A DNA stretch of 64,000 bases from a bacterium (GTDB lineage Bacteria; UBA8248), in contig JAJEJD010000008.1 in NCBI GenBank assembly GCA_022828125.1, forward strand, positions 310,001 to 374,000, in the 5' to 3' direction. Of the stretch, positions 52,284 to 61,000 are shown one piece after another (position 1 is the stretch's first letter; the number at the start of each line of letters is the position of its first letter). The notes under the pieces were generated by a model. The model was not told where the DNA came from. It searched no databases and worked only from the letters and a program-made list of their open reading frames with translations. Both the position numbers and the translations under genes were made by a program.

Positions 52284-53057
52284 TTATGCGGTGTAGACCT
52301 TGTCCGGATCCAGATGGCGAAGCGCGGCCAGTTCCTCTTCCGTGGGCGGCTCCGTGGTCGAGACGGAGGCGTCGATGATGAGTTCGAAGCCCGTGTTCTC
52401 CTGCGCCTGCTCGGGGGTGACGCCTGGGTGCAAGGCCTCGACGCGCATCCGGCCCGTCTCCTCGTCGAACCCCAGAATCGCGAGATCCGTGACCACGCGG
52501 TACATGCCGCCGGCTATCAGGCCCGAATCGCGCCTCGAGGTTCCGCCCCTGACGTAGCCGGGACTGGTGATGAAATCCACGTTCTCCACGAAGCGGCGTT
52601 TTTCCTGCGGCATCGCGACGATCATCCTGGTGAGGCTCGATATGTCGTTCCCCCCGCCCGTGCCGGGCAGCCTGACCGACGGATCGTCCGCGCTCCCGAT
52701 GAAGGAGCTGTTCAGGTTGCCGTACTGATCGATCTGGGCGCCCCCCATGAAGCCCACGTCCACGTAGCCGCGCTGAAGGAGGAGCAGCACCTCGGTGATG
52801 CTCACCAGCATGTTCGCCTTGCGCGTGCAGCGCTGCTCGTTCGTGGTGGGCGGAAGCTGGCCGGGCACGACGTGCGGGCCGATGGTGCCGCCCTCGAAGA
52901 GAATCGTCACGCCGGGCGCATGGAGGCGCTGGGCCAGCGTGGCGGCCAGAAGCGGAATCCCCACGCCGGCGAAAACCACCTGGCCGTCCTCGAGCGCGCG
53001 GGCGCTCATGACGCACAAAAGCTCCGACGCCGTGAAGTCTTTCGCCTCAATCGTCAT
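52284..53057 (-). CDS. CoA-transferase family I, subunit B
   Basis: A 257-residue subunit resembling glutaconate/3-oxoacid CoA-transferase B. The likely active-site Glu is E55 in TILFEGGTIGP. Other blocks are FMGGAQIDQYGNLN and TSPGYVRGGTSRRDSGL. The ATG at 53057 follows GGGAGGAG and overlaps the end of subunit A by 11 bases. With subunit A it would load a carboxylic acid onto CoA. Confidence 0.9.
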   Translation of the reverse strand: MTIEAKDFTASELLCVMSARALEDGQVVFAGVGIPLLAATLAQRLHAPGVTILFEGGTIGPHVVPGQLPPTTNEQRCTRKANMLVSITEVLLLLQRGYVDVGFMGGAQIDQYGNLNSSFIGSADDPSVRLPGTGGGNDISSLTRMIVAMPQEKRRFVENVDFITSPGYVRGGTSRRDSGLIAGGMYRVVTDLAILGFDEETGRMRVEALHPGVTPEQAQENTGFELIIDASVSTTEPPTEEELAALRHLDPDKVYTA

Positions 53058-54012
53058 AAATGCTCCTCCCCCTGCGAGCCGCATCCAGCAGCTTATCCAG
53101 GCCGATGAGATTCAGATACTCCGTCCAGTTCTCCGGCGCGTAGAAGTATTCATCCAGATACGCCTTCACGCCCTCCATCGGTTCTTTTCTCGTGAGTTCG
53201 GCGTAATAGTCCATGTGCGAGAACAAAGGCTCATAGACGCCGAAGCATTCATGCGGCGCGCAGCCGTAGGGCGCCTCCACCACGGCGTCGACGGTGAAGA
53301 AGGGGATTCTCGTCCGGTCGGGCCTCCTGCGGATCTGATCGTTCGAGATGATGCGCTCGGTCGTGATGATGACGCGGTTCGCCGCCATCGCCATGTCGAT
53401 GTCCATGAACGTCAGGCCGTCGAGCTGCGCGTTGCCGTAGGGGTCGCAACGCTGCACGTGTATCAGGGCGACGTCGGGGTTCAGGGCCGGGACGAGGAGG
53501 ATTTTCTCGCCCGTGAAGGGACAGGTCATCTCTTCGAGGTTATCGAGCTGCGCCGCCACGTCGGAGCCCATCATCGAGCGCATAGGCATGAACGGAACGC
53601 CCATCGCGCCCGCCCTGTAGCGCAGGCCGATGGACATGTGGCTCCACTCCTCGAAGCGCGCCAGCCTGTTCTCGGTAAAATGCCGCATGACGCGCGAGAC
53701 GCCCCAGACGATCCCCTGGCTGAACCAGCTCGTGAGGATGTGGTTCCCGATCCCCGAGGCGAAGATGAGGTCGCCCTCGGTGGAGACGATGCTGCGCGAG
53801 AAGGAGAGGTTTTTCTTCCTCGCGCGAATGAGCGCCCACACCATGGCGAAGGGGGTTCTCGATGCCGTGGAGCCGCCCAGGCTGACGTGCTCGCCGTCGT
53901 TCACGAAACCGCACGCCTCCTCGAGCGTCATCACCTTGTCTCTCAGGCTGCGGTCCCGCGCCTGGGTCTGTTCCCGGAGCGAAAGATAGTCTTGCGTCAC
54001 GTTTTTCTCCAT
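53047..54012 (-). CDS. CoA-transferase family I, subunit A
   Basis: A 321-residue subunit. Blocks are VMTLEEACGFVNDGEHVSLGG near the start, DVALIHVQRCDPYGNAQLDG, and NRVIITTERII. It is the first gene of the leftward block, divergent from the LysR gene. The ATG at 54012 has only a weak ribosome site (GGCGGCCGG); in-frame extensions to 54108 look non-coding. Confidence 0.88.
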   Translation of the reverse strand: MEKNVTQDYLSLREQTQARDRSLRDKVMTLEEACGFVNDGEHVSLGGSTASRTPFAMVWALIRARKKNLSFSRSIVSTEGDLIFASGIGNHILTSWFSQGIVWGVSRVMRHFTENRLARFEEWSHMSIGLRYRAGAMGVPFMPMRSMMGSDVAAQLDNLEEMTCPFTGEKILLVPALNPDVALIHVQRCDPYGNAQLDGLTFMDIDMAMAANRVIITTERIISNDQIRRRPDRTRIPFFTVDAVVEAPYGCAPHECFGVYEPLFSHMDYYAELTRKEPMEGVKAYLDEYFYAPENWTEYLNLIGLDKLLDAARRGRSIYDD

Positions 54013-54148
54013 CCGGCCGCCGGCAAGGGTTCCCCTTGCCCGCAACACGCTGACACTCCCGTATCGGCAGTCGAAAAAACAGATTCCCCATAGGTAGATT
54101 AAACGCAAGACACCGGATTCGCAACGGGGAAAAGAAGAATCGAATCTA

Positions 54149-54178
54149 TTGAATTATTTAATGGATATCCAATATAAT
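54149..54178 (+). promoter_or_regulatory. Candidate promoter and palindrome between the CoA-transferase and LysR genes
   Basis: TTGAAT (54149-54154), an 18-base spacer, TATAAT (54173-54178), pointing to the LysR gene. The perfect palindrome TGGATATCCA (54162-54171) sits in the spacer. It is a reasonable site for LysR binding to control both directions, being 150 bases from each start. Confidence 0.5.
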
Positions 54179-54324
54179 TTCATCACGCATTGAAAGATCG
54201 TTTTTCTGTTTTGTCCGGTTTCCAGAAGATATCCGGCAAAACAAGCCTGCCCGGCCCAACGGGGCAGCATAAAAATCCATAATGGAATGACCGGCGCCTC
54301 GGCGAATGGTGTCATGAGGTTTTC

Positions 54325-55212
54325 ATGTTGAATCTAAGGCAGCTCGAATACTTCTACTACGTGGCGAAACACGGCGGCTTCACCCGCGCGGCGAGGCAGC
54401 TGCCCTTCTCCATTCAGCAGCCCGCCCTTAGCATCCGGGTGAAGGCGCTCGAAGCGGACCTCCGGGTGAAGCTCTACCGGATCGTCGGCCGCAGGTTTCA
54501 ATTAACGCCGAGCGGCGAGTACCTCTTCGACGCCATCAAACCTTTTTTCGAGTCCCTCGATACGGTCGAACGGCACCTGCGCGGGGAGACGCACGGGCGG
54601 CTCGTCGTGGCCGAAGCCGCCCCCATGCTGATACTGAAGGGCCACAGGGCCGCGTTTCTCAGGTTTCGCGAACGCTACCCGAACGTCCAGATATCCGTGC
54701 TGGAGCGGAACTGGACGAATCTGCTCGAACACGTATCGGAGGGGGCGGTCGATTTCGCCTTCGGATCGGCGCCCGAGGCGCGGGGGAATTTCTCCTTCGA
54801 GGAGTGGACGGAAACCGACTATCTCCTCTTCTGTCCCGAGGGGCACGCCGCCCTGAAGGAGAAGAAAATCGCTCTCGAGAGCATCGCGGCGCATCCGCTC
54901 ATCCTGCTCGAACGCGGCACGGCGGATCGCCAGCACATCGGGCAAACCTTCGAGAAGCAGGGGTTGTCCGTCAACGTCGTCTTCGAGACGTCCTCCTACA
55001 CCCTGATCAACGAAACCGTGCTGAACGGGGCGGGCATCGCGGTCGTCAACGCGCTCTGGCCCCGGCCCGAAACCGGAAAGGGGTGGCGAACCATCAACAT
55101 ATCCCACCTGTTCGGGAAAAAGCGCATCGGCCTGTTCCGGCGAAACGACGTCTACCTTCCCCCTTACGCGGGCGATTACCTCGCCATGCTGCGGGAAACT
55201 CTGATGACGTAA
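54325..55212 (+). CDS. LysR-family transcriptional regulator
   Basis: A 295-residue protein. The winged helix-turn-helix is at 1-60 (MLNLRQLEYFYYVAKHGGFT, LSIRVKALEADLRVKLYRI) and the two-lobe effector domain at 90-295. Divergent from the CoA-transferase gene cluster at 54012, the usual position for a LysR regulator of that cluster, and 64 bases upstream of the UbiD gene. It may control both. The inducer is unknown. Confidence 0.9.
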   Translation: MLNLRQLEYFYYVAKHGGFTRAARQLPFSIQQPALSIRVKALEADLRVKLYRIVGRRFQLTPSGEYLFDAIKPFFESLDTVERHLRGETHGRLVVAEAAPMLILKGHRAAFLRFRERYPNVQISVLERNWTNLLEHVSEGAVDFAFGSAPEARGNFSFEEWTETDYLLFCPEGHAALKEKKIALESIAAHPLILLERGTADRQHIGQTFEKQGLSVNVVFETSSYTLINETVLNGAGIAVVNALWPRPETGKGWRTINISHLFGKKRIGLFRRNDVYLPPYAGDYLAMLRETLMT

Positions 55213-55276
55213 TCTAAGCGGCGCGCTTCGCCTCTGCGCTTTTGACGCTCTCCGCACCATTTGCCATCATACGCGC

Positions 55277-56605
55277 ATGAACGCTCACGACCTCAAAACC
55301 TGGCTTGCACGCCTCGATGAGAGAGGATCGCTCAAGCGCGTATCGCGCAGCGTATCGCTCCGGCATGAACTCGCCGCCTTGTCGCAAAAAGCGGACGGCC
55401 AGACCGCCCTTATTTTTGAGCAGACCGACGGCGCGCCGATGCCCGTCGCCGCCAACGTCGCCTGCAAGAGAGATTGGTACGCGGACGCCATGGGGGTCGC
55501 GTCCGGGGAGTTGCTCCGCGAAGTGCAGCGCAGACAGGAAATCAAGATAAAGCCGAACACGGTCGCCGAAGCGCCGTTTTTACGCAACGTCATCACGAAA
55601 GATATCGACGTCCGGAAAATTCTCCCCCTTCCCACCTACCATGAGCTGGACGGCGGCCCCTACATTTCCGCCGGCGTCTTCATCGCGCAGGACCCCGATT
55701 CCGGCGCGGGCAACGTATCGATTCATCGGATGCACGCCCTGGAGCCCGACCTGTTCGGCCTGCTCGTCCTGCCGCGCCACCTGAAGGGGATGATCCGGCG
55801 CGCCGGGGAGCGCGGAGAGCCCCTCAAGGCGGCCGTCTGCGTGGGCCTCGACCCCCTGCTCCTGATGGCGAGCCAACTCGTCCTCGCGCCGGGGGAGGAT
55901 GAACTCGAAGCGGCGGGCGGGCTCAAGGGCCGCGCCGTGGACGTCGCTCCCGCTCCCTGGTCCGGGATTCCCGTTCCCGCGGGCGCTGAAATCGTGATCG
56001 AAGGAGAAATTCCGCCGGATGTGCGCAGGCGCGAGGGCCCCTTCGGCGAGTTTCCGCGCTACTACAGCCCGGCAGCGGAGCGCGAGGTGTTCCGGGTGAA
56101 ATCCATCGCCATGCGCGAGGAGCCCGTCTTCTATTCCATCGTGGCGGCGGGCTACGACCACCTGCTGATGGGCGCGGTGCCGAGGGAGGCGGGACTCTTG
56201 AGAGACCTCCAAAAGGCGGTTCCCTCCGTCACGGACGTCGTGCTCCCCCTCTCAGGCTCAGGCCGTTTTCACTGCGTCGTCCAGATACGGAAAACGAACG
56301 AGGGAGAAGCGAAAAGCGCGCTTATGGCGGCGCTCGCCGCGCACTACGACGTCAAGCACGCCATCTGCGTGGACCACGACATCGACATCCACAACTCGGC
56401 GCAAGTCGATTGGGCGCTGGCGACGCGCTTTCAGGCGGATAAGGATTTGTTCGTCGTTCCCGGCGCGTGGGGCAGCCGTCTCGACCCTTCCGCCAAGGAT
56501 GGCGTCACGGCGAAGATGGGCCTGGACGCCACGGCCCCGCTCGGCGGACTGGAAGGTCATTTCCGCTCTCTCAGGATTCCGGGCGCCGAAGACGCGGAAT
56601 TCTAG
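55277..56605 (+). CDS. UbiD-family decarboxylase, copy 1
   Basis: A 442-residue prenylated-FMN decarboxylase. The catalytic trio is Arg151 (VSIHRMH), Glu253 and Glu258 in RREGPFGEF, the E-x4-E spacing of UbiD/Fdc. GLEGHFRSLRIPG closes the protein. It decarboxylates an aromatic or unsaturated acid, or carboxylates the reverse way. No ubiX-like prenyltransferase gene is present in the window. It follows the LysR gene in the same direction and is convergent with the LLM gene. Confidence 0.9.
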   Translation: MNAHDLKTWLARLDERGSLKRVSRSVSLRHELAALSQKADGQTALIFEQTDGAPMPVAANVACKRDWYADAMGVASGELLREVQRRQEIKIKPNTVAEAPFLRNVITKDIDVRKILPLPTYHELDGGPYISAGVFIAQDPDSGAGNVSIHRMHALEPDLFGLLVLPRHLKGMIRRAGERGEPLKAAVCVGLDPLLLMASQLVLAPGEDELEAAGGLKGRAVDVAPAPWSGIPVPAGAEIVIEGEIPPDVRRREGPFGEFPRYYSPAAEREVFRVKSIAMREEPVFYSIVAAGYDHLLMGAVPREAGLLRDLQKAVPSVTDVVLPLSGSGRFHCVVQIRKTNEGEAKSALMAALAAHYDVKHAICVDHDIDIHNSAQVDWALATRFQADKDLFVVPGAWGSRLDPSAKDGVTAKMGLDATAPLGGLEGHFRSLRIPGAEDAEF

Positions 56606-56638
56606 ACGACTCTACGAAATTTCTCTGAAGGGTCCGAC

Positions 56639-57601
56639 TTATTCCAGATTCAGGTGCGGGAGCACTTCTTTTGTGAAGCGCTCCAACTGGCCCATCTGAT
56701 CCCGGTGGGTGAAGCGCAGGGAGACGTGCTCGGCTCCTGCCTCGATGAAGGCGTTGATGCGCTCTATCAGGTCTTCCGCGGGGCCGTACGTGCCCCATTT
56801 CTCGATGGAATCGCCCCAGAAGGGGGTGTAGTAGTAATCGAGCAAAAATTCCTCGCCGTTTTTCATGGCCGATTCCTTGTCGTCGTCGATGCAGGTGGTC
56901 ATGTACCAGGCGGGCGTACCGGGGTCGCGCCCGTTCTCATTGGCCAGGCGGACGATTTTCCCCCAGGTGTCGCGAAACTCCTCGGGAGTCACGCGGTTGG
57001 GGAACCAGCCGTCTCCAAACTTCGCCACCCTCTGCCACGCGGTGTCCACTGTGGCTGAGGCAATCCACATGGGCACCGTTTTCTGGATGGGCTTGTGCGC
57101 CAGCGTCACGTTTTCCACCTGGTAATACCTGCCCTCAAAGGTCACGTTCTCCTCCGTCCAGAGCCTGCGCATGAGCGTCATGTGCTCCTGCATGTAGAAC
57201 ATGCGCTTTCTGAACGGAACGCCCAGGGTCTCGAACTCGTGCACGCACTCCTGGGGCTTCGGCGGGCCGATGCCGACGCCGAGAATCACGCGGCCGCCCG
57301 AGATGACGTCGAGCGTCGCCACCTGATAGGCGAGGAATACGGGGTCCCTGAGGCAGGGTAAAAAAACGGCGGTGCCGAGCTTCACGCGCTCGGTTCTCAC
57401 AGCTACGGCGGAGAGGACGCTGAGCGCTTCGAGTCTCGGTTTGGCGAGCACCGAATCGCCCACGAACACGGAATCGTAGCCGAGTTCCTCCGCACGCACG
57501 GCCAGGTCGATGATGGGGCCTACTTCAGGCACGCCATCGTTCCAGAGCAGCACCCCGCGCGTGGGGAGAAGCACGCCGAGCTTTACTTTTCTATCTGCCA
57601 C
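56639..57601 (-). CDS. LLM-class flavin-dependent oxidoreductase
   Basis: A 320-residue relative of the LLM enzyme at 50027, distantly similar. Blocks include LGYDSVFVGDSVLAKPRLE, RVKLGTAVFLPCLRDPVFLAYQ, GGRVILGVGIGPPK and QKTVPMWIASATVDTAWQR. Likely FMN or F420 dependent. It starts 8 bases after the second UbiD gene, so it belongs to that leftward transcript. Confidence 0.88.
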   Translation of the reverse strand: MADRKVKLGVLLPTRGVLLWNDGVPEVGPIIDLAVRAEELGYDSVFVGDSVLAKPRLEALSVLSAVAVRTERVKLGTAVFLPCLRDPVFLAYQVATLDVISGGRVILGVGIGPPKPQECVHEFETLGVPFRKRMFYMQEHMTLMRRLWTEENVTFEGRYYQVENVTLAHKPIQKTVPMWIASATVDTAWQRVAKFGDGWFPNRVTPEEFRDTWGKIVRLANENGRDPGTPAWYMTTCIDDDKESAMKNGEEFLLDYYYTPFWGDSIEKWGTYGPAEDLIERINAFIEAGAEHVSLRFTHRDQMGQLERFTKEVLPHLNLE

Positions 57602-57609
57602 TGCAAGGC

Positions 57610-58992
57610 CTAAAGGTGAATGCCCGCGCTCGCGAGAATCCCGCGCACGCGTTCGCGCTGCTCGTCTGGAATATGCAGCCGCTCCGCAAAGTCGCGCCCG
57701 GCGGGTTTGGTGGCGTCGATACCCACCTTCGTGAGGGTGTGAGTCTCGGGGTCCGAAGTCGGGTCCAGGATGGCGCCCATCGCCCCGTGGATGAAGTTGA
57801 TGTCCTTATCCGCCCGCGTCCTCGTGATGACCGCCCAGGCGACGTCTGAGAGATTGAAGATGTCCACGTCCTCATCGACCACGACCACGCACTTGCAGTA
57901 AAACTCGGTTCCGAGCGCCGCCATGATGGCCTGCTGCGGCTGGCCCTCCGCCGTCTTGTTCATCTGGACGATGGCGAGCAGCGCGCCCGCCGTGTTCGAG
58001 GGCACGTGCACGGCGGTGACGCCTGGCAGGTTGCGCCTGAGCGTGTTGAGTATTTCGGCCTCGCGGCTCACGCATGAGATGAGGATGTGATCCGCCGACA
58101 TGCCCGAGGCCACGCTGTGGAGCATGGCGTCTGCGCGCATCTGCACTCGCTTGACGACGAACACGTTCTGCGTGCTGCGGTAGGACGCATAGCCCGTGAA
58201 CTCGCCGAAGGGGCCCTCTTCCTCACGGACTTCGTTCAGAATCTCGCCTTCGAGCACGATCTCCGCACCCTCGGGGGCTTCGAGGTCCGCCGTACCGCAC
58301 CGGGCGACGCGATACGGCTCGCCGAACAGGGCGCCGATGATCTCGTACTTCCGCACTCCCGGCGGGTAGTGATACGCCATCGAGCCCATGTAGTGCACCG
58401 GATGGATGCCGATGACGACCGCCGCCGGCAGGGGCTCGCCGGCGTCCTCGGCCTTTTTGTGAAAATGGTACATCCGGCGGCGCGAATGCAGGGAGACGCC
58501 CAACCTGTTCTTTCCCTTGAGCTGCAGTCGGTGAAAGCCCGTCGTGTCCACGCCTGTTTCGGGGTCTCGCGCCACAATCTGGCCCGCCGTGATGTAGGGG
58601 GCCGCATCTACGGGAAAATGGAAGGGAATGGGCAGCTTGTTTAGATCCACGTCGTCTTCTTCAATAACGACTTCTCGCCAGGGGGCGTCCTCGACCACCT
58701 CCACGGGCAGGTAGTTCTGGCAGCGGTCCTTGTAGACCGTCGGCAGATCGCCCGGCTCCACGTCGAGACACGCCGCGAGGAGGTTGCGGTTGCCCGCGAT
58801 GTTGGTGACGACCGAACCCTCGAAACCCTCCACGCGCTCGAAGATGATGACGGGGTATCTGCCCGCGCGCTCGAACTCGAATACCGTGGGCGTGATGTCC
58901 TCCCTGCCGACGGGTTCTGCGATGCGCACGAGTTCTTCGGGGTGGTTTCGCTCCACCATCTCCAGGAAGCCGCGAAGGCTTTGGTCTACCAT
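57610..58992 (-). CDS. UbiD-family decarboxylase, copy 2
   Basis: A 460-residue UbiD-family protein starting MVDQSLRGFLEMV. TTGFHRLQLKGKNRLG holds the active-site Arg, and EEEGPFGEF the two Glu residues. It is only distantly similar to copy 1. The ATG at 58992 is 10 bases after the cyclase stop and fits the family N-terminus; a longer frame to 59097 overlaps the cyclase gene. Middle gene of cyclase-UbiD-LLM. Confidence 0.9.
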   Translation of the reverse strand: MVDQSLRGFLEMVERNHPEELVRIAEPVGREDITPTVFEFERAGRYPVIIFERVEGFEGSVVTNIAGNRNLLAACLDVEPGDLPTVYKDRCQNYLPVEVVEDAPWREVVIEEDDVDLNKLPIPFHFPVDAAPYITAGQIVARDPETGVDTTGFHRLQLKGKNRLGVSLHSRRRMYHFHKKAEDAGEPLPAAVVIGIHPVHYMGSMAYHYPPGVRKYEIIGALFGEPYRVARCGTADLEAPEGAEIVLEGEILNEVREEEGPFGEFTGYASYRSTQNVFVVKRVQMRADAMLHSVASGMSADHILISCVSREAEILNTLRRNLPGVTAVHVPSNTAGALLAIVQMNKTAEGQPQQAIMAALGTEFYCKCVVVVDEDVDIFNLSDVAWAVITRTRADKDINFIHGAMGAILDPTSDPETHTLTKVGIDATKPAGRDFAERLHIPDEQRERVRGILASAGIHL

Positions 58993-59002
58993 CTCGCGCG
59001 CC

Positions 59003-59794
59003 TTATCTGGCCCAAGAACCGCGATCCGTATAGGGATTCTCAATCGGCGGCAGGGGGGGAGCGCCGTCGCGGGGCGGCTCCTCGTCCCAGAATTCAATGG
59101 CGATGACGCGCGCGGGCGCGCCCTCGGTGTCCTTGAGCTTCACCGCGCCCGTCACGAGCAGGACGCGCTCTTTCCGGATGGCGCCCATGTTCGTGCACCA
59201 CTCGATGAGGCATATCCCGCGCTCCAGGAACTTGATGTGGTTGGGGCTCCAGTTCGGCGCCGGCCACTTGCGCTCCTCGGGGGGATAAAGCGGCGAGTCG
59301 CACGTCATGAAATCCTGGACGAGCGCCTTGATGCCCCTCTCGATGAGCCAGTCGGCCGCATCGGTCGAGAGATAGACCATGTGCTCCCAGAAGTCGCGCG
59401 AGCCCCACATGCGGTCGGTCCATTCCGTGCTGACGATAGCGATGTCGCCGGGGCGCACCTCGACGCCCGTGGCCTCCAGGTCCTCGGCCGTCACGGACTC
59501 GGAATTGCCCTTGCCCGGCACCTTGAGCACGCAGGCGTCGCCGCACACGTGATCGAGCGGCAACTCGTCGTTCTTCAGCCCGTCGTGGAAGAAATGGTAG
59601 GGCGCGTCGTAGTGCGTGTAGCTCTGCGTGGTCGTGGTGAAGCCGAAGTTGCAGATGTGGTCCACGTCCAGCGTCGCGATGGGGGTGATGGTCGTGCCCG
59701 GAGCCGGCTTGTCGTAAATCTCATCGCGCGGAAACTGAACGTAGGTGTCCTCCGGGTCGACGGTGAGCGAGAGATCGACAAAGCGGTACGGCAT
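59003..59794 (-). CDS. Cyclase-family (kynurenine-formamidase-like) hydrolase
   Basis: A 263-residue protein of the cyclase/KynB family. The signature is normally H-x-G-T-H-x-D-x-P-x-H. Here it reads Q57-SYT-H61-YD63-APYH67, so the first metal His is Gln and the Gly is Tyr, while the remaining His and Asp ligands are kept. It may act on a cyclic amide or ester, or have changed metal binding. It lies between the TRAP genes and UbiD copy 2. Confidence 0.8.
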   Translation of the reverse strand: MPYRFVDLSLTVDPEDTYVQFPRDEIYDKPAPGTTITPIATLDVDHICNFGFTTTTQSYTHYDAPYHFFHDGLKNDELPLDHVCGDACVLKVPGKGNSESVTAEDLEATGVEVRPGDIAIVSTEWTDRMWGSRDFWEHMVYLSTDAADWLIERGIKALVQDFMTCDSPLYPPEERKWPAPNWSPNHIKFLERGICLIEWCTNMGAIRKERVLLVTGAVKLKDTEGAPARVIAIEFWDEEPPRDGAPPLPPIENPYTDRGSWAR

Positions 59795-59835
59795 GGCTTT
59801 CCCCTTGTTGAAGCAAACGGTTTTTGAAATGGAAG

Positions 59836-59869
59836 CTCCCGCCGTCCATCGAAAGACAGACGGCGGGAG
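59836..59869 (-). terminator. Hairpin between the TRAP binding protein and the cyclase
   Basis: CTCCCGCCGTC (59836-59846) pairs perfectly with GACGGCGGGAG (59859-59869), loop 12 bases. On the minus strand it follows the TRAP genes and is trailed by a weak T-rich stretch, so part of the transcripts may stop here. Confidence 0.55.
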
Positions 59870-59954
59870 TCGAACCTTGGTTCATGAAGCGATATCTAAA
59901 CTCGCTACCAGCCTGTACAGGCGGCGAAACACCTCCCGCCGCTTGAACCATCAA

Positions 59955-60932
59955 CTAACTCCAGCCCTTCTCCTTGCAGTAGCGGGCAGCACCGTCGTGA
60001 AACGGCACGCCCATATGCGATCTCTTGCAGCCCGTCTTGGCCGGGTCGAAGTTTCTGAGACCCTTGTGCCCCGCCCGCAGGTCCTTCACGTTATCGAGCA
60101 GCGTCTTCACGATATTGTACGCCGCCTTGTTGCTCAGGGCGGTGGAGGCGATGACCACGGTAGTGAAGCCGAACGTCTTCTTGGGCTCCTTCTGCCCCGG
60201 GAAGGTGTTCGCCGGCATGGTGGCTTTCAGGAAGCCGATGCCCGTGAGCTTGTTGCGGAACTCATCGGCAACGCTTAAGAATTTCAGTTTTTTCTGGATC
60301 GCGATCGAGGTGAGCGCCGGGTGACCCGCGTTCACGGTGTGGCTCAGCATGTCGGCCTGGCCGTCCTTCATCCGGCTCTTGATGGCGCCGAAGCCGGTGT
60401 GCGTGACCGAACCGCCCATCTTCTTGATGCCTTCATAAGTGACGCCGTGCGCTCCGAGCATGGCGCGCGTGGCCCACTGGCCCATCCCGCCACGCGGAAC
60501 CGTCACATAGTTCACGGGCACTTTCTTCAAGTCCAGGATGCCGTTCACCTTGGGGTTCGTGGTGACGATGCCCAGGAAGTACTGATCCAGACCGGCGACA
60601 AGCCCGCGCAGGTTCTTGTAGGGCTTCTTGTAGGCAAATTTACCCTCTGACGCCCAGGCCGCCGCTATGCTGAAGGTGAGCGCCATGTTGAACTTGCCGG
60701 TTCCGACGAGCTTGGGGTTGCCCACGCCGCCGCCTTTGGAGAGGGCGTCGATCTGAACGCCCACTTTCGCGTTGTTCACGATGTTCGCCATGGTGGCCGT
60801 GTACACGTGCCAGCCGCTGCCTTTTCTCCAGCTACCCATCGTGAGCCTGTCGGCCGCCTCGGCATGAGCGGCCAGGAAGGCGCCGATGACCACCGCGAGT
60901 ACGAAACCCATTTTCCAGGATGTGCGCTTCAT
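59955..60932 (-). CDS. TAXI-family TRAP transporter solute-binding protein
   Basis: A 325-residue periplasmic protein. The signal peptide ends AHAEA (about residue 27). RLTMGSWRKGSGWHVYTATM and DQYFLGIVTTNP follow the TAXI layout. GAGGAG lies 8 bases before the ATG. With the permease upstream it forms a complete TRAP system driven by ion gradients; many family members bind organic acids or amino acids, and this ligand is not predictable. Confidence 0.9.
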   Translation of the reverse strand: MKRTSWKMGFVLAVVIGAFLAAHAEAADRLTMGSWRKGSGWHVYTATMANIVNNAKVGVQIDALSKGGGVGNPKLVGTGKFNMALTFSIAAAWASEGKFAYKKPYKNLRGLVAGLDQYFLGIVTTNPKVNGILDLKKVPVNYVTVPRGGMGQWATRAMLGAHGVTYEGIKKMGGSVTHTGFGAIKSRMKDGQADMLSHTVNAGHPALTSIAIQKKLKFLSVADEFRNKLTGIGFLKATMPANTFPGQKEPKKTFGFTTVVIASTALSNKAAYNIVKTLLDNVKDLRAGHKGLRNFDPAKTGCKRSHMGVPFHDGAARYCKEKGWS

Positions 60933-61000
60933 GTCGAAAACTCCTCTGTTGGAAATACCACGAATTGTTCCGCCTATAATGCGTTTTTCACTAATTTTCA

